7,211 nucleotides of DNA from Fimbriiglobus sp. GTDB taxonomy: Bacteria; Planctomycetota; Planctomycetia; Gemmatales; Gemmataceae. The stretch spans positions 1 through 7,211 of the forward strand of contig JANXTD010000736.1 of assembly GCA_025352585.1 (NCBI GenBank). The letters run 5' to 3'. Within the stretch, counting starts at the first letter, position 1; every line of letters begins with the position of its first letter. The notes beneath the pieces were generated by a model. That model worked only from the letters and a program-made list of their open reading frames with translations. It was not told the DNA's origin and searched no databases. The position numbers and the translations under genes are program-made. Of this stretch, positions 1 to 6,442 are shown in pieces.

Positions 1-1
1 T

Positions 2-190
2 CTCAACCTCGCGGGGAACGCCCTCTCAGACAATGATGCTTTTAATCTGGCTCACTGGGCCAACGCTGCCAAGATGCAGTGGATCGACCTCCGGCAGATC
101 AACCTCGACCGTGAAGTTCGGGCACGCCTCGAAGCGTCGCCGCACGCCGCGAAGTTCCTACTCGACGACCCCGACGCGGAGTACGCATGA
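2..190 (+). CDS. C-terminal end of a leucine-rich-repeat protein (partial, 5' end outside window)
   Basis: The frame is open from the window edge to a TGA at 188-190 and gives 62 residues. The first part reads LNLAGNALSDNDAFNLAHW and a later part reads WIDLRQINLDREVRARLEA. This is the spacing of ribonuclease-inhibitor-type leucine-rich repeats (LxLxGNxLsDxxAxxLA). The closing 'LDLR...L...VRARL' cap resembles the last repeat of many Gemmata LRR proteins, often those with an N-terminal TIGR02996 domain. That N-terminal domain is not in the window, so it is only a possibility. The ATG of the next gene lies inside its last codons (ATGA overlap), so the two are probably co-transcribed and translationally coupled. 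LRR proteins of this type are presumed protein-binding scaffolds; no specific partner can be inferred. Confidence 0.72.
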   Translation, partial: LNLAGNALSDNDAFNLAHWANAAKMQWIDLRQINLDREVRARLEASPHAAKFLLDDPDAEYA

Positions 191-828
191 TCGCGCTCGC
201 CTGCCTGCTGCTCTTCGCCGACACGCCGCTGACGCTGACGGCGACCGACGACAAGCCGCCGGCCGTGAGCGCGGAGTTGGCGAAGTCGCTCGACGCCAAG
301 GGGCTGCGCGTGAGCGTCGGCGACGACGCGGCGATGACCTTCTGGTTCCGCACGTCCCTGCCGGCGACGGCGACGGCCGCGCAAGTCCGCAACGGGCTGA
401 CGTACCGCGAACTGCCGGAGGGCAGTTTCGTCGGCGTCGTGAGCTTCGCGAAGGGGTTCACCGACTACCGCAAGCAAGAGATTGCCGCCGGCGACTACAC
501 CCTACGCCTCGGGCTACAGCCGAGCATCGGCGACCACGCCGGTACGTCACCACACCCCGACTTCCTGATGCTGCTGCCGCTCGCCGACGACACTACTATT
601 GACCCGCTCGACGGCAAGACGCTGCTGAAATTCAGCGCGAAGGTCACCGGCGGCGACCACCCCAGCGTCATGATGCTCTACCCGCACCCAGCGAAGCCGG
701 CCTACGCGAAGCTCGCCAGCAAGCCCGGAGTCATCGTGCTGACGTTCACCCGCCCGGTCACGAGCGACGACGGGCCGGCGACTCTGGGGTTCGCGCTCGT
801 GGTGCGCGGGCACAGCGCGTCGAGGTAA
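187..828 (+). CDS. Small putative exported protein of unknown function
   Basis: This encodes 213 residues. The start is an ATG overlapping the stop of the upstream LRR gene, with GGAG at 178-181 five bases before it, so coupled translation is likely. Residues 2-11 (IALACLLLFA) form a short hydrophobic stretch without preceding basic residues, which suggests an atypical signal peptide with cleavage around residues 11-15; there is no convincing lipobox. The body looks like a beta-rich domain. It includes FTDYRKQEIAAGDYTLRLGL at residues 91-110, followed by QPSIGDHAGTSPHPDFLMLL at 111-130 and a GGDHPSVMMLYP stretch at 155-166. From memory, the G-x-Y-T-L-R-x-x-x-Q-P...GDH.GTS...DF.LL pattern recurs in uncharacterised exported planctomycete proteins; I know of no assigned function. 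It ends only 11 bases from the end of the convergent kinase gene, and I see no hairpin terminator between them. Confidence 0.8.
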   Translation: MIALACLLLFADTPLTLTATDDKPPAVSAELAKSLDAKGLRVSVGDDAAMTFWFRTSLPATATAAQVRNGLTYRELPEGSFVGVVSFAKGFTDYRKQEIAAGDYTLRLGLQPSIGDHAGTSPHPDFLMLLPLADDTTIDPLDGKTLLKFSAKVTGGDHPSVMMLYPHPAKPAYAKLASKPGVIVLTFTRPVTSDDGPATLGFALVVRGHSASR

Positions 829-839
829 TCGAGGCGAGC

Positions 840-3371
840 CTAATCCTTCTGCGCCCCGCGGTTCGTCAGCGCCGGGCTGCGCAAGAAGCCAGCTTCGTCC
901 TTGGGGTCGGGCGACTTCAGCGGGTCGGGGGCGATCACGCCGGCGTCGGTCGAGACGGTACCTTCGGGGCTGGCGTTGTCGCGGGCGTTGTTGGCCGTCC
1001 GCAAGCCCGGCGGGCGGTTCGGCAGGCCCGACAGCACGACCTTGCACGCCCCGAAGAAGTTGCCTTCGAGCTTCAACTCCTGCTTCGCCCCCGCCAACGG
1101 CAACTCGCACGACACCCCGGCGGCGGACGAGCCGAAGATCGTGTTGTGCAGCACCCGCAGGTCGAACGGCCGGTCGGCGGAGAGCTTGCCGTTGAGCAGC
1201 ACCCCGGCGTCGCAGTTCCAGACGCGGTTGTTGCGCACCTCGACCTCGACCGCCTGGCCCTGCACGTGGACACCGGACCCGGCCGGACCCTCGAAGCGGT
1301 TGCCGACGATGCGGGTGAAGCTCGACCCGGAGAGCAGGGCCACGCCGGAGTCGTAGCGGCCGTTGGTCGCCACGCGGCAGCCGCGCACGGTCGCTGGGCG
1401 GGCGGCGTCGGCGTCGAGTTGCTGGAGGCGGAAGCCCGAGACGCGCGGGTTCAGGACCGTCACGTTCTCGACGGTCAAGCCCGGCGACTTGAAGCTGGCG
1501 GCGACGCCGCACTCGCCGACGCCCCTCAACTCGATCACGAGGTCGCGGACCGTGAAGCCTTCGAGGTACGAGAGGTCGAGCGCCGGCCCGTTGGCCTTGC
1601 CGGCGTAGCGCGGCGTCCAGTGGACCACGCCGAGGCCCGGCCCCGGCTGGACCCGCAGCCCGCGCTTGGCCCCCTTGCTCACGTCCGAGAGCCTCAGCGG
1701 CGGGTCGTCCATGTCGGCGTCGAGCAGCATGACGGTGTCGTCGCGGCCGGCCCGGTCGATGGCCCCGGCGAGGGTCGCCAGGGTGCGGTCGGCGTCCGGC
1801 CCCGCCCCGGACTTCTTGACGTACCACGTCTTCGCGGCGTCCGGCAGGCTCGGGTCGGGCTTGCCCGGCGCGAGCACGGCGTACAGCACCCCAACCACCA
1901 GCGACGCCAGAGCCAAGACCCCGGCCGCGCCGAGGCCACGCTTGAAACGCTTGCTGCGGGCTGGCCGGGGGGCGGTCGGGTCGGCTGCGTCGGCCGGCTT
2001 GGTGATCCGGGCCGACTTGGGCGGGGCGGCGAGGCGCAGCGACGGCGGGCGGAACTCGATCGCCTCCGACGAGGTGAACGTCTCCCAGGCCGCCGCCGTC
2101 GCCGCTTCGGAGTTCTCGGCCGGGACCGGCGTCGCCGCCGGGGCCGGCGTCGGGCCGGGGGTGGCACCGGGCGCGGCCGGGGCCGGACCGAAGCCAGACC
2201 CCGACAGGCTCGACCGCGGCGCGAGGGTGTTCTGGCCCATCGCCTCGACGCGCGCGACGATGCGCGACGTGATCGGCCCGCCCGGCCCCTTGGCCGCGCG
2301 CGACAGGTTCGGCAACTCGTCGGCCGTCGGGGCCGCGATCGGGGCCTGGACCCACGGCGCGAGGGCTGCCATCACATCGTCGGGCCGCTGGTACCGCAGC
2401 GCCGGGTCCTTCGCCATCATCTTCGTGAGGACCGCCTGCAACTCCGCCGGCACGTCCTGCCGGTACTTCGTCAGCGGGGCCGGCTCGCGCTGCTGGTGCC
2501 ACAACAGCTTTTGCGCGATGCTGCCGGTCGGGAAGGGGGCGCTGCCGGTCAGCAGGTAGTAGAAGGTGCCGCCCAGCGAGTAGATGTCGGCGCGGATGTC
2601 CACGCCGGTGCTGTCGATCGCCTGCTCGGGTGCCAGGTAATCCGCCGTGCCCAGGATATTCTCGTCGTACTTCTGCGTCAGCGAGTCGGCCTCGTCCTCG
2701 AAGAACTTTGCCAGGCCCATGTCGAGGATTTTCACGGTGCCGGTGCGATCGACGAGGATGTTGCCCGGCTTGATGTCGCGGTGGACCAGCCCCATCTCGA
2801 GCGAGTGCTGTAACCCCACGCAGGTCGCGTAGACGTAGTGGCAGGCCCGCGTGATGTCGAGCGGCCCGGACTTGCGGACGAGGTCCTGGAAGTTGACTCC
2901 GTCAACGTGCTCCATGACCAAGAAGTGCAGGTCGTTGTCCTGGTCGATGTCGTAGGCGCGGACGATGTTGGGGTGATCGACCGCCGCGACGGCGCGGGCC
3001 TCGCGGTAGAAACGTTCCAGCGACGCGGGGTTCTTGGCCTGAGCCGACGGCAGCACCTTGATGGCGACCCGCCGCCGCATCAGCTTGTGCTCGCACAAGA
3101 AGACCTGGCCCATGCCGCCGGCCCCGAGGCGTTCGAGCACCTTGTACTTGCCGATGAAAAAGCGGCGGAACCGGCCCGCCAGAATTTGCTCGGCCTGGAA
3201 GTGCGTCAGCAGGCCGTCGCGGATGAGCAGTTGCGCCGCGTCGGTCGGGGTCGGGGTCGCCTCGCCGTCGGCGGCGTAGCGCAGGGTCTGGGCGGCCAGC
3301 TTCGGCTCGTCCACGACGCCGCTGCGTCGCACGAAGTCGAGGAATTCGTCCACGGACGCGGGGGCCGGCAT
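840..3371 (-). CDS. Membrane-anchored Ser/Thr protein kinase with C-terminal right-handed beta-helix domain
   Basis: This is an 843-residue PknB-type (Hanks-type) kinase. Residues 1-75 form a helical domain ending in GLLTHFQAEQILAGRFRRFF, a module common before planctomycete kinase domains. The kinase domain spans about residues 76-340: glycine loop GAGGMGQV (83-90), AIKV with the ATP-anchoring Lys105, alpha-C Glu124 (FYREARAV), catalytic loop HRDIKPGN with Asp199, DMG in place of DFG (Asp217), and YLAPEQ (245-250). All catalytic residues are present, so it should be active and of the RD type. A Pro/Ala-rich linker follows (about 345-475), then a basic stretch and one membrane helix (about 481-501). 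Residues from about 515 on resemble a parallel beta-helix (pectate-lyase/NosD-like), with short repeats such as VRDLVIEL, VENVTVLN, IVGNRFEG, VRNNRVWN and VLHNTIFG. The start at 3371 was chosen because MPAPASVDEF is preceded by GGAG with an 8-base spacer. A longer in-frame ATG at 3455 lies upstream of the likely transcription start. It presumably phosphorylates cytoplasmic targets in response to something bound outside the membrane (inference). Confidence 0.93.
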   Translation of the reverse strand: MPAPASVDEFLDFVRRSGVVDEPKLAAQTLRYAADGEATPTPTDAAQLLIRDGLLTHFQAEQILAGRFRRFFIGKYKVLERLGAGGMGQVFLCEHKLMRRRVAIKVLPSAQAKNPASLERFYREARAVAAVDHPNIVRAYDIDQDNDLHFLVMEHVDGVNFQDLVRKSGPLDITRACHYVYATCVGLQHSLEMGLVHRDIKPGNILVDRTGTVKILDMGLAKFFEDEADSLTQKYDENILGTADYLAPEQAIDSTGVDIRADIYSLGGTFYYLLTGSAPFPTGSIAQKLLWHQQREPAPLTKYRQDVPAELQAVLTKMMAKDPALRYQRPDDVMAALAPWVQAPIAAPTADELPNLSRAAKGPGGPITSRIVARVEAMGQNTLAPRSSLSGSGFGPAPAAPGATPGPTPAPAATPVPAENSEAATAAAWETFTSSEAIEFRPPSLRLAAPPKSARITKPADAADPTAPRPARSKRFKRGLGAAGVLALASLVVGVLYAVLAPGKPDPSLPDAAKTWYVKKSGAGPDADRTLATLAGAIDRAGRDDTVMLLDADMDDPPLRLSDVSKGAKRGLRVQPGPGLGVVHWTPRYAGKANGPALDLSYLEGFTVRDLVIELRGVGECGVAASFKSPGLTVENVTVLNPRVSGFRLQQLDADAARPATVRGCRVATNGRYDSGVALLSGSSFTRIVGNRFEGPAGSGVHVQGQAVEVEVRNNRVWNCDAGVLLNGKLSADRPFDLRVLHNTIFGSSAAGVSCELPLAGAKQELKLEGNFFGACKVVLSGLPNRPPGLRTANNARDNASPEGTVSTDAGVIAPDPLKSPDPKDEAGFLRSPALTNRGAQKD

Positions 3372-3425
3372 CTGAGAGGCTCCGGGGCAACGGCCACTTG
3401 CGAACTCCGTGGCATCTCCAGCACT

Positions 3426-3455
3426 AACATACGCCATCCCCGCGAGTGGGGTCAA
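3426..3455 (-). promoter_or_regulatory. Candidate sigma70-type promoter of the kinase gene
   Basis: On the minus strand TTGACC (complement of 3450-3455; 5/6 to TTGACA) is followed after 18 bases by TATGTT (complement of 3426-3431; 4/6 to TATAAT). Transcription would begin near 3418-3420, leaving a leader of about 50 bases before the chosen kinase start at 3371. The ATG at 3455 would then lie inside the promoter, which supports the shorter protein. This is a consensus match only; planctomycete promoters are poorly defined. Confidence 0.4.
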
Positions 3456-3461
3456 ACCCCA
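3447..3461. promoter_or_regulatory. Perfect 6-bp inverted repeat over the kinase -35 box
   Basis: TGGGGT, a CAA spacer, then ACCCCA form a perfect 6-bp dyad with a 3-base centre. It covers the putative -35 hexamer of the kinase promoter (3450-3455). It lies about 180 bases upstream of the divergent HD-GYP gene start. It could be an operator half-site pair or a chance palindrome; it is too short to decide. If transcribed on the + strand it could also form a small hairpin in the HD-GYP leader. Confidence 0.25.
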
Positions 3462-3640
3462 ATCGCCCGCCGCCGACGCGCCGCGTCAATCGCCCGACGC
3501 GCATCCGGGGATTAAGCCACGCCAACCGTTACGACCGTCAAAACCGCTCAAGTCGGCGGGCCACTCCGGCCGATGAGAATGAGTGTCCGCCCGTCGCGCC
3601 CGGCCCCGCCGTAGCCCGACGCGCGGCGAGGGGTGCCGAG

Positions 3641-5053
3641 ATGACCGAAGCGCAAACGCTGTTGCACCGGATTTCCGCGTTCCGCGAGCGATTGGCGAGT
3701 AACGCCGCCGGGTCGGCGCTCGTGCCGATGGGCCAGGCGACCGACGGCAACGCCTTCAAGGCGGCCGACGCGGCGCGGCAACTCGCGGCCCAGCCGGAAG
3801 TCCTCAGCCGCGTGGTCCGGAGCTTCGCCGAGACGCCCGACGCCCGGCCGGCCACACCGACCCCGCTGACCGCCCGCGCCCGCCGGCTCCTCGAAGACGC
3901 CCGCGGCCTCGTCGCCCGGCAACGCGCCCTCGCCGACGCGTCGCTGCCCGACGGCGCGGCGAACTTCCACCGGGCGACGGTCGCCATGACCGACGCCGCG
4001 CTCAAAATGGCTCAGGCGCTGCCGGCGTCGGCCGAGGCCCAACTGCGACTCTGCGCCGGCCTCGAAGCGGTCCTCGACGCGGTGCGTGACCGCCTGACGA
4101 CCCTGCAAGCGGTCGTCGAAGTCCGCTCCGCGAACGCCGCCCGCGTCGAGGGCCTGGCCCGCCGGCTCGTCGATTTGACGGCCTTTCGGCTCGTCGATCT
4201 CGACTGGTTCACCGACCTCGCCGACAGGCTGCTCGACGAGGCTCGGCAAGGCACGCCAATTCGGTTCGTCACCGACGACACCGACGCCCCAGTGTCACAC
4301 CGCGTGGCGCGTCACGCGCTGAATGTCGCCGCCGTCGTCTCCCGCGTCGTCGCCCACGACTTCGAGTGGGCGTCGCGGCCGCTGACGCCAGTCGTCGCCG
4401 CGCTGCTCATGGATGTCGGCCTGGTCCACGCTCCGGCCGACACGTTCGCCCACGGCGACCACTTGAGCGCCGCCGACCGCCGCGTCTACGAGGCCCACTC
4501 GGCGGCCGGGGCGCGGCTGCTGGCGTCGCTGGGCCTCGACTTCAAGGAGACGGCCGAGGCGGTCGCGGCGCACCACGAGCGGCCCGACGGCACCGGCTAC
4601 CCCGCGGGGCTGACCGAGGAGAACACGCCGACGCTCGCCAAGCTGCTCAACGTGTGCGACGCCTACGCCGGCCGCCGCACCGAGCGGCCCGGCCGACCTG
4701 CGCAAGACCCGCGTACCGCGCTGATGGAAGTGCTGGCGGCGGCGGAACTCGGCTGGCACGACCGCGAGTCGGCCGAACTGCTCACGGCGTTGGGAGTCTA
4801 CCCCGTCGGCACGGTCGTCGAACTCGCCGACGGCCGCGCGGCGGTCGTCGCCGCCAACCACCCGCACCGGGCCAACTTCCGCGCCGCCTCCCGGCCGGTG
4901 CTGGCCGTGCTGACCGACTTCGACGGCCGGGTGACCCCGCGGCCGGAGTTCCTCGACCTCGCGGCGTCCGACCGCGGCAGCATCGCCCGCACGCTGCCGC
5001 GGGCCGAAGTCGCCGCGCGGCTGGGGTCGCACTACCCCGAGTCCGCCGATTAA
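3641..5053 (+). CDS. HD-GYP family protein with degenerate catalytic HD motif
   Basis: This encodes 470 residues. The start ATG is preceded by GAGGGG at 3629-3634 with a 6-base gap, and helical, protein-like sequence begins there. Residues 1-210 are Ala/Arg/Leu-rich and mostly helical, with no domain I recognise. Residues about 215-345 match the HD-GYP phosphodiesterase fold, which in active members hydrolyses cyclic di-GMP. A first-helix His225 (RHALNVA) is present. The HDxGK motif reads MDVGL (257-261), so the His is Met and the Lys is Leu while Asp258 remains. His286 (YEAHSAAG) stands for the HPxxG motif. HHERPDGTGYP (311-321) is fully conserved, and Asp340 is retained in NVCDAYAGR. The C-terminal tail (LGVYPVGTVVELADG, 384-398, then VLAVLTDFDG) matches the region that follows HD-GYP domains in many proteins. 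Loss of two expected metal/catalytic ligands suggests reduced or absent hydrolysis and possibly a binding or scaffold role (inference). No signal peptide or membrane helix is seen. It is probably the first gene of a two-gene unit with the protease. Confidence 0.85.
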   Translation: MTEAQTLLHRISAFRERLASNAAGSALVPMGQATDGNAFKAADAARQLAAQPEVLSRVVRSFAETPDARPATPTPLTARARRLLEDARGLVARQRALADASLPDGAANFHRATVAMTDAALKMAQALPASAEAQLRLCAGLEAVLDAVRDRLTTLQAVVEVRSANAARVEGLARRLVDLTAFRLVDLDWFTDLADRLLDEARQGTPIRFVTDDTDAPVSHRVARHALNVAAVVSRVVAHDFEWASRPLTPVVAALLMDVGLVHAPADTFAHGDHLSAADRRVYEAHSAAGARLLASLGLDFKETAEAVAAHHERPDGTGYPAGLTEENTPTLAKLLNVCDAYAGRRTERPGRPAQDPRTALMEVLAAAELGWHDRESAELLTALGVYPVGTVVELADGRAAVVAANHPHRANFRAASRPVLAVLTDFDGRVTPRPEFLDLAASDRGSIARTLPRAEVAARLGSHYPESAD

Positions 5054-5116
5054 ATGTCGGCCGGCCGGCGTCGAATAGCCCCGATCGACCCGCCGTGACG
5101 GCCCGAGACGCGCGCC

Positions 5117-5833
5117 ATGCTGAACTACCTGAGCGCGACGCGGCACCCGTGGGCGAGCCTCGTGTTCCTGCTGCCGTGGGTCATCGTCTACGAGGGCGGC
5201 GTTCTCGTCATGAGTGACGGGCAGTCGGCGTCGCTACGCGGCGGGGCCGACGAGTGGCTGCGCCTCGGGCTCGCGCAGTACGGCCTCGGCCAGGCGTGGG
5301 TCGCCCCGCTGATCCTGATCGGCGTGCTGCTGAGTTGGAGCGTCTGGGACTGGGCGAAGCGGCCGCGCGAGCCGGTCGCCGTCGCCTTCGGCATGATGCT
5401 CGAGAGCGTGATTTTCGCCGCCGCCCTGTGGGCCATCGCCCGCAACTTCGTGCCGCTGCTCCAGCAGTACGGCATCCCGACGGCGAGCATCCGCTTCAAC
5501 GCCTCGGCCGGCGAAGTCGTGCGCTACATTGGCGCGGGGATCTACGAAGAAGTCCTCTTCCGCCTCGGCCTCTTCAGTGGCCTGTACCTGCTGCTCCGCG
5601 TCGTCCTGTTGCCGTCGATGCTTGCCCTGGTCTTAGCGGCAGTCGCGGCGGCGTTGGCGTTCGCGGCGGCGCACCACCTCGGGCCGCACGGCGAGTCGAT
5701 GGTGACGACCCGCTTCCTGTTCCGCGTCACCGACGGCCTGTTCTTCACGCTGCTCTACGTGCTGCGCGGCTTCGGCGTCGCGGTCGGTGCCCACGCCTGC
5801 TACGACATCCTCGCCGGCGTGTCGGTGGAGTAG
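5117..5833 (+). CDS. CPBP-family intramembrane glutamic endopeptidase (CAAX/Abi type)
   Basis: This encodes 238 residues, hydrophobic throughout, with likely membrane helices near 12-32, 62-78, 90-108, 136-160, 164-186 and 205-232. The three family motifs are present in order: EExxxR as EEVLFR (Glu144, Glu145, Arg149), FxxxH as FAAAH (Phe182, His186) and HxxxD as HACYD (His226, Asp230). These are the residues that form the membrane-embedded active site in the Rce1/CPBP family, so the protein should be catalytically competent. Known members process prenylated proteins, bacteriocin-related peptides or anti-sigma factors; the substrate here cannot be inferred. The start ATG has only a weak GAGA (5105-5108) upstream. 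It begins 63 bases after the HD-GYP stop on the same strand, so co-transcription is likely. The gene is complete; the IS element lies 71 bases downstream. Confidence 0.92.
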   Translation: MLNYLSATRHPWASLVFLLPWVIVYEGGVLVMSDGQSASLRGGADEWLRLGLAQYGLGQAWVAPLILIGVLLSWSVWDWAKRPREPVAVAFGMMLESVIFAAALWAIARNFVPLLQQYGIPTASIRFNASAGEVVRYIGAGIYEEVLFRLGLFSGLYLLLRVVLLPSMLALVLAAVAAALAFAAAHHLGPHGESMVTTRFLFRVTDGLFFTLLYVLRGFGVAVGAHACYDILAGVSVE

Positions 5834-5878
5834 CCGCAGACGATTCCGTGGCTCCGCCGCGGGCGACCTCTTGGCGAG

Positions 5879-5901
5879 CCGCCTGCGTCAGCGGGCGGGT
5901 T
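5879..5901 (+). terminator. Possible hairpin terminator after the protease gene
   Basis: CCGCCTGC (5879-5886), loop GTCA, GCGGGCGG (5891-5898) make an 8-bp stem with one G-U pair. It lies 46 bases after the protease stop. The T tract is very short (GTTCT), and the IS begins immediately after it. It could be a weak terminator, or it may simply be GC-rich sequence belonging to a remnant reading frame. Confidence 0.25.
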
Positions 5902-5924
5902 CTAGTGGTCTGCGGCGGGAGTTT
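5902..5924 (+). repeat. Left inverted repeat of the IS630 element, including flanking CTA
   Basis: Twenty-three bases match the reverse complement of 7079-7101 exactly. The outer three bases belong to the palindromic CTAG target and the inner 20 to the element itself. Matching stops at 5925. Confidence 0.95.
5903..5904. repeat. TA target-site duplication, left copy
   Basis: TA precedes the first base of the left inverted repeat and is repeated at 7099-7100 after the right one. The original target was CTAG. Confidence 0.85.
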
Positions 5925-5974
5925 TGTGCCGGTCGCCCCGGTTGTTCGTATCGTACTGCCAGGGGGGCGAAGCG

Positions 5975-6442
5975 ATGGACAAGCGACACGTCGTGAAATT
6001 GACCGACGACCAGCGGGCGGACCTGGAGGGGCGGTTCTGCGGGCGGCTCACGCTCCGCGAGCGGAGCCGCGTCCAGGTCCTGCTCGGCAGCGACGCCGGG
6101 GACACCGACGAGGACGTGGCGGACGCCGTGGGCGTCTGCGTGGCCACCGTCGTCGCGATCCGCAAGCGGTTCGCGGCCGACGGCCTGGAGGCCAGTCTGG
6201 GCGAGCGGCCGCGGTCCGGCGGGCCGGCCAAGTTCGACGGCAAGGTCGAGGCGACGGTCGTCGCCATCGCGTGCTCGCCGACGCCCGACGGGCGGGCCGA
6301 GTGGACGGTCGGGCTCATCGCCGGCCGCCTGGTCGAGCTCGGGGTCGTCGAGTCGATCTCGGGCCGGACCGTCGGCCGGGTCCTCAAAAAAGCCGGCTCA
6401 AGCCGTGGCAGAAGGCGTCGTGGTGCCTGCCCGGCGGGGTGA
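5975..6442 (+). CDS. IS630-family transposase, N-terminal frame (DNA-binding part)
   Basis: This encodes 155 residues from an ATG preceded by a strong AGGGGG (5961-5966) eight bases upstream. Residues about 20-60 (TLRERSRVQVLL through VATVVAIRKRF) form the first helix-turn-helix. GERPRSGGPAKF is the usual linker before a second winged-helix segment (about 80-139, ending RTVGRVLKK). These segments bind the terminal inverted repeats in the family. After the A6 run the frame continues for only 16 residues of Arg/Gly-rich sequence (AGSSRGRRRRGACPAG) to a TGA at 6440-6442. The family-like sequence carries on in the -1 frame, so full-length transposase needs a frame change near 6386-6392. On its own this product would bind DNA but lack the catalytic domain and might act as an inhibitor (inference). 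Confidence 0.88.
   Translation: MDKRHVVKLTDDQRADLEGRFCGRLTLRERSRVQVLLGSDAGDTDEDVADAVGVCVATVVAIRKRFAADGLEASLGERPRSGGPAKFDGKVEATVVAIACSPTPDGRAEWTVGLIAGRLVELGVVESISGRTVGRVLKKAGSSRGRRRRGACPAG
6386..6392 (+). other. A6G run at the transposase frame junction (frameshift site or lesion)
   Basis: AAAAAAG occurs exactly where the protein homology switches from the 0 to the -1 frame. In the 0 frame the codons are CTC AAA AAA GCC, so the run is not in the classical A-AAA-AAG phase. A -1 slip of a single tRNA on the second AAA keeps full pairing and yields LKKSRLKPW. A 4-bp stem (CGGC, TCAA loop, GCCG at 6394-6405) follows directly. The alternatives are a loss of one A from an ancestral A7, or a sequencing error in the homopolymer. 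Confidence 0.6.

Larger units (their letters stand above)
3372..3640. other. Divergent intergenic region between kinase and HD-GYP genes
   Basis: This 269-base non-coding stretch separates the kinase (-) from the HD-GYP gene (+). The kinase-proximal part, roughly 3418-3462, is relatively AT-rich and holds the candidate promoter and palindrome. The + strand frame is open through 3446-3640, but its translation is Arg/Pro/Ser-rich and unlike the protein body, so I treat it as leader. I find no convincing -35/-10 pair for the HD-GYP gene and no RNA gene or riboswitch structure. Confidence 0.6.

Noticed and set aside
829..839. Bidirectional terminator between the convergent exported-protein and kinase genes
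   Set aside because: The gap is only 11 bases, and no inverted repeat or T tract is visible there or just inside the gene ends.
547..2502. 651-residue minus-strand frame inside the kinase gene
   Set aside because: It is low-complexity Arg/Gly/Pro-rich sequence in another frame of the kinase gene, whose own frame has clear kinase, membrane and beta-helix features.
1146..2813. 555-residue + strand frame antisense to the kinase
   Set aside because: It is a shadow ORF caused by high GC and has no recognisable motif or start signal.
3372..3455. 28-residue N-terminal extension of the kinase from the ATG at 3455
   Set aside because: The ATG lies at the putative -35 box and the extension is not protein-like. 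The ATG at 3371 has GGAG eight bases upstream and starts the conserved helical domain.
3446..3640. 65-residue N-terminal extension of the HD-GYP protein
   Set aside because: It is Arg/Pro/Ser-rich and unlike the body. The ATG at 3641 has a good GAGGGG ribosome-binding site.
5924..5957. IS promoter TTGTGC...TATCGT
   Set aside because: The hexamers match poorly and the spacer is 19 bases; this is not distinguishable from chance.
5924..5974. Longer transposase start (TTG at 5924) inside the left inverted repeat
   Set aside because: There is no ribosome-binding site, whereas the ATG at 5975 has AGGGGG at ideal distance and the family-like sequence starts there.
5254..6390. Upstream part of the long + strand frame ending at 7101, as a fusion of protease-region sequence to the transposase
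   Set aside because: Upstream of the A6 run the translation is Arg/Ala/Pro-rich, and it lies out of frame with the protease and with the transposase N-terminus, both of which show real motifs. It is a GC-rich shadow.
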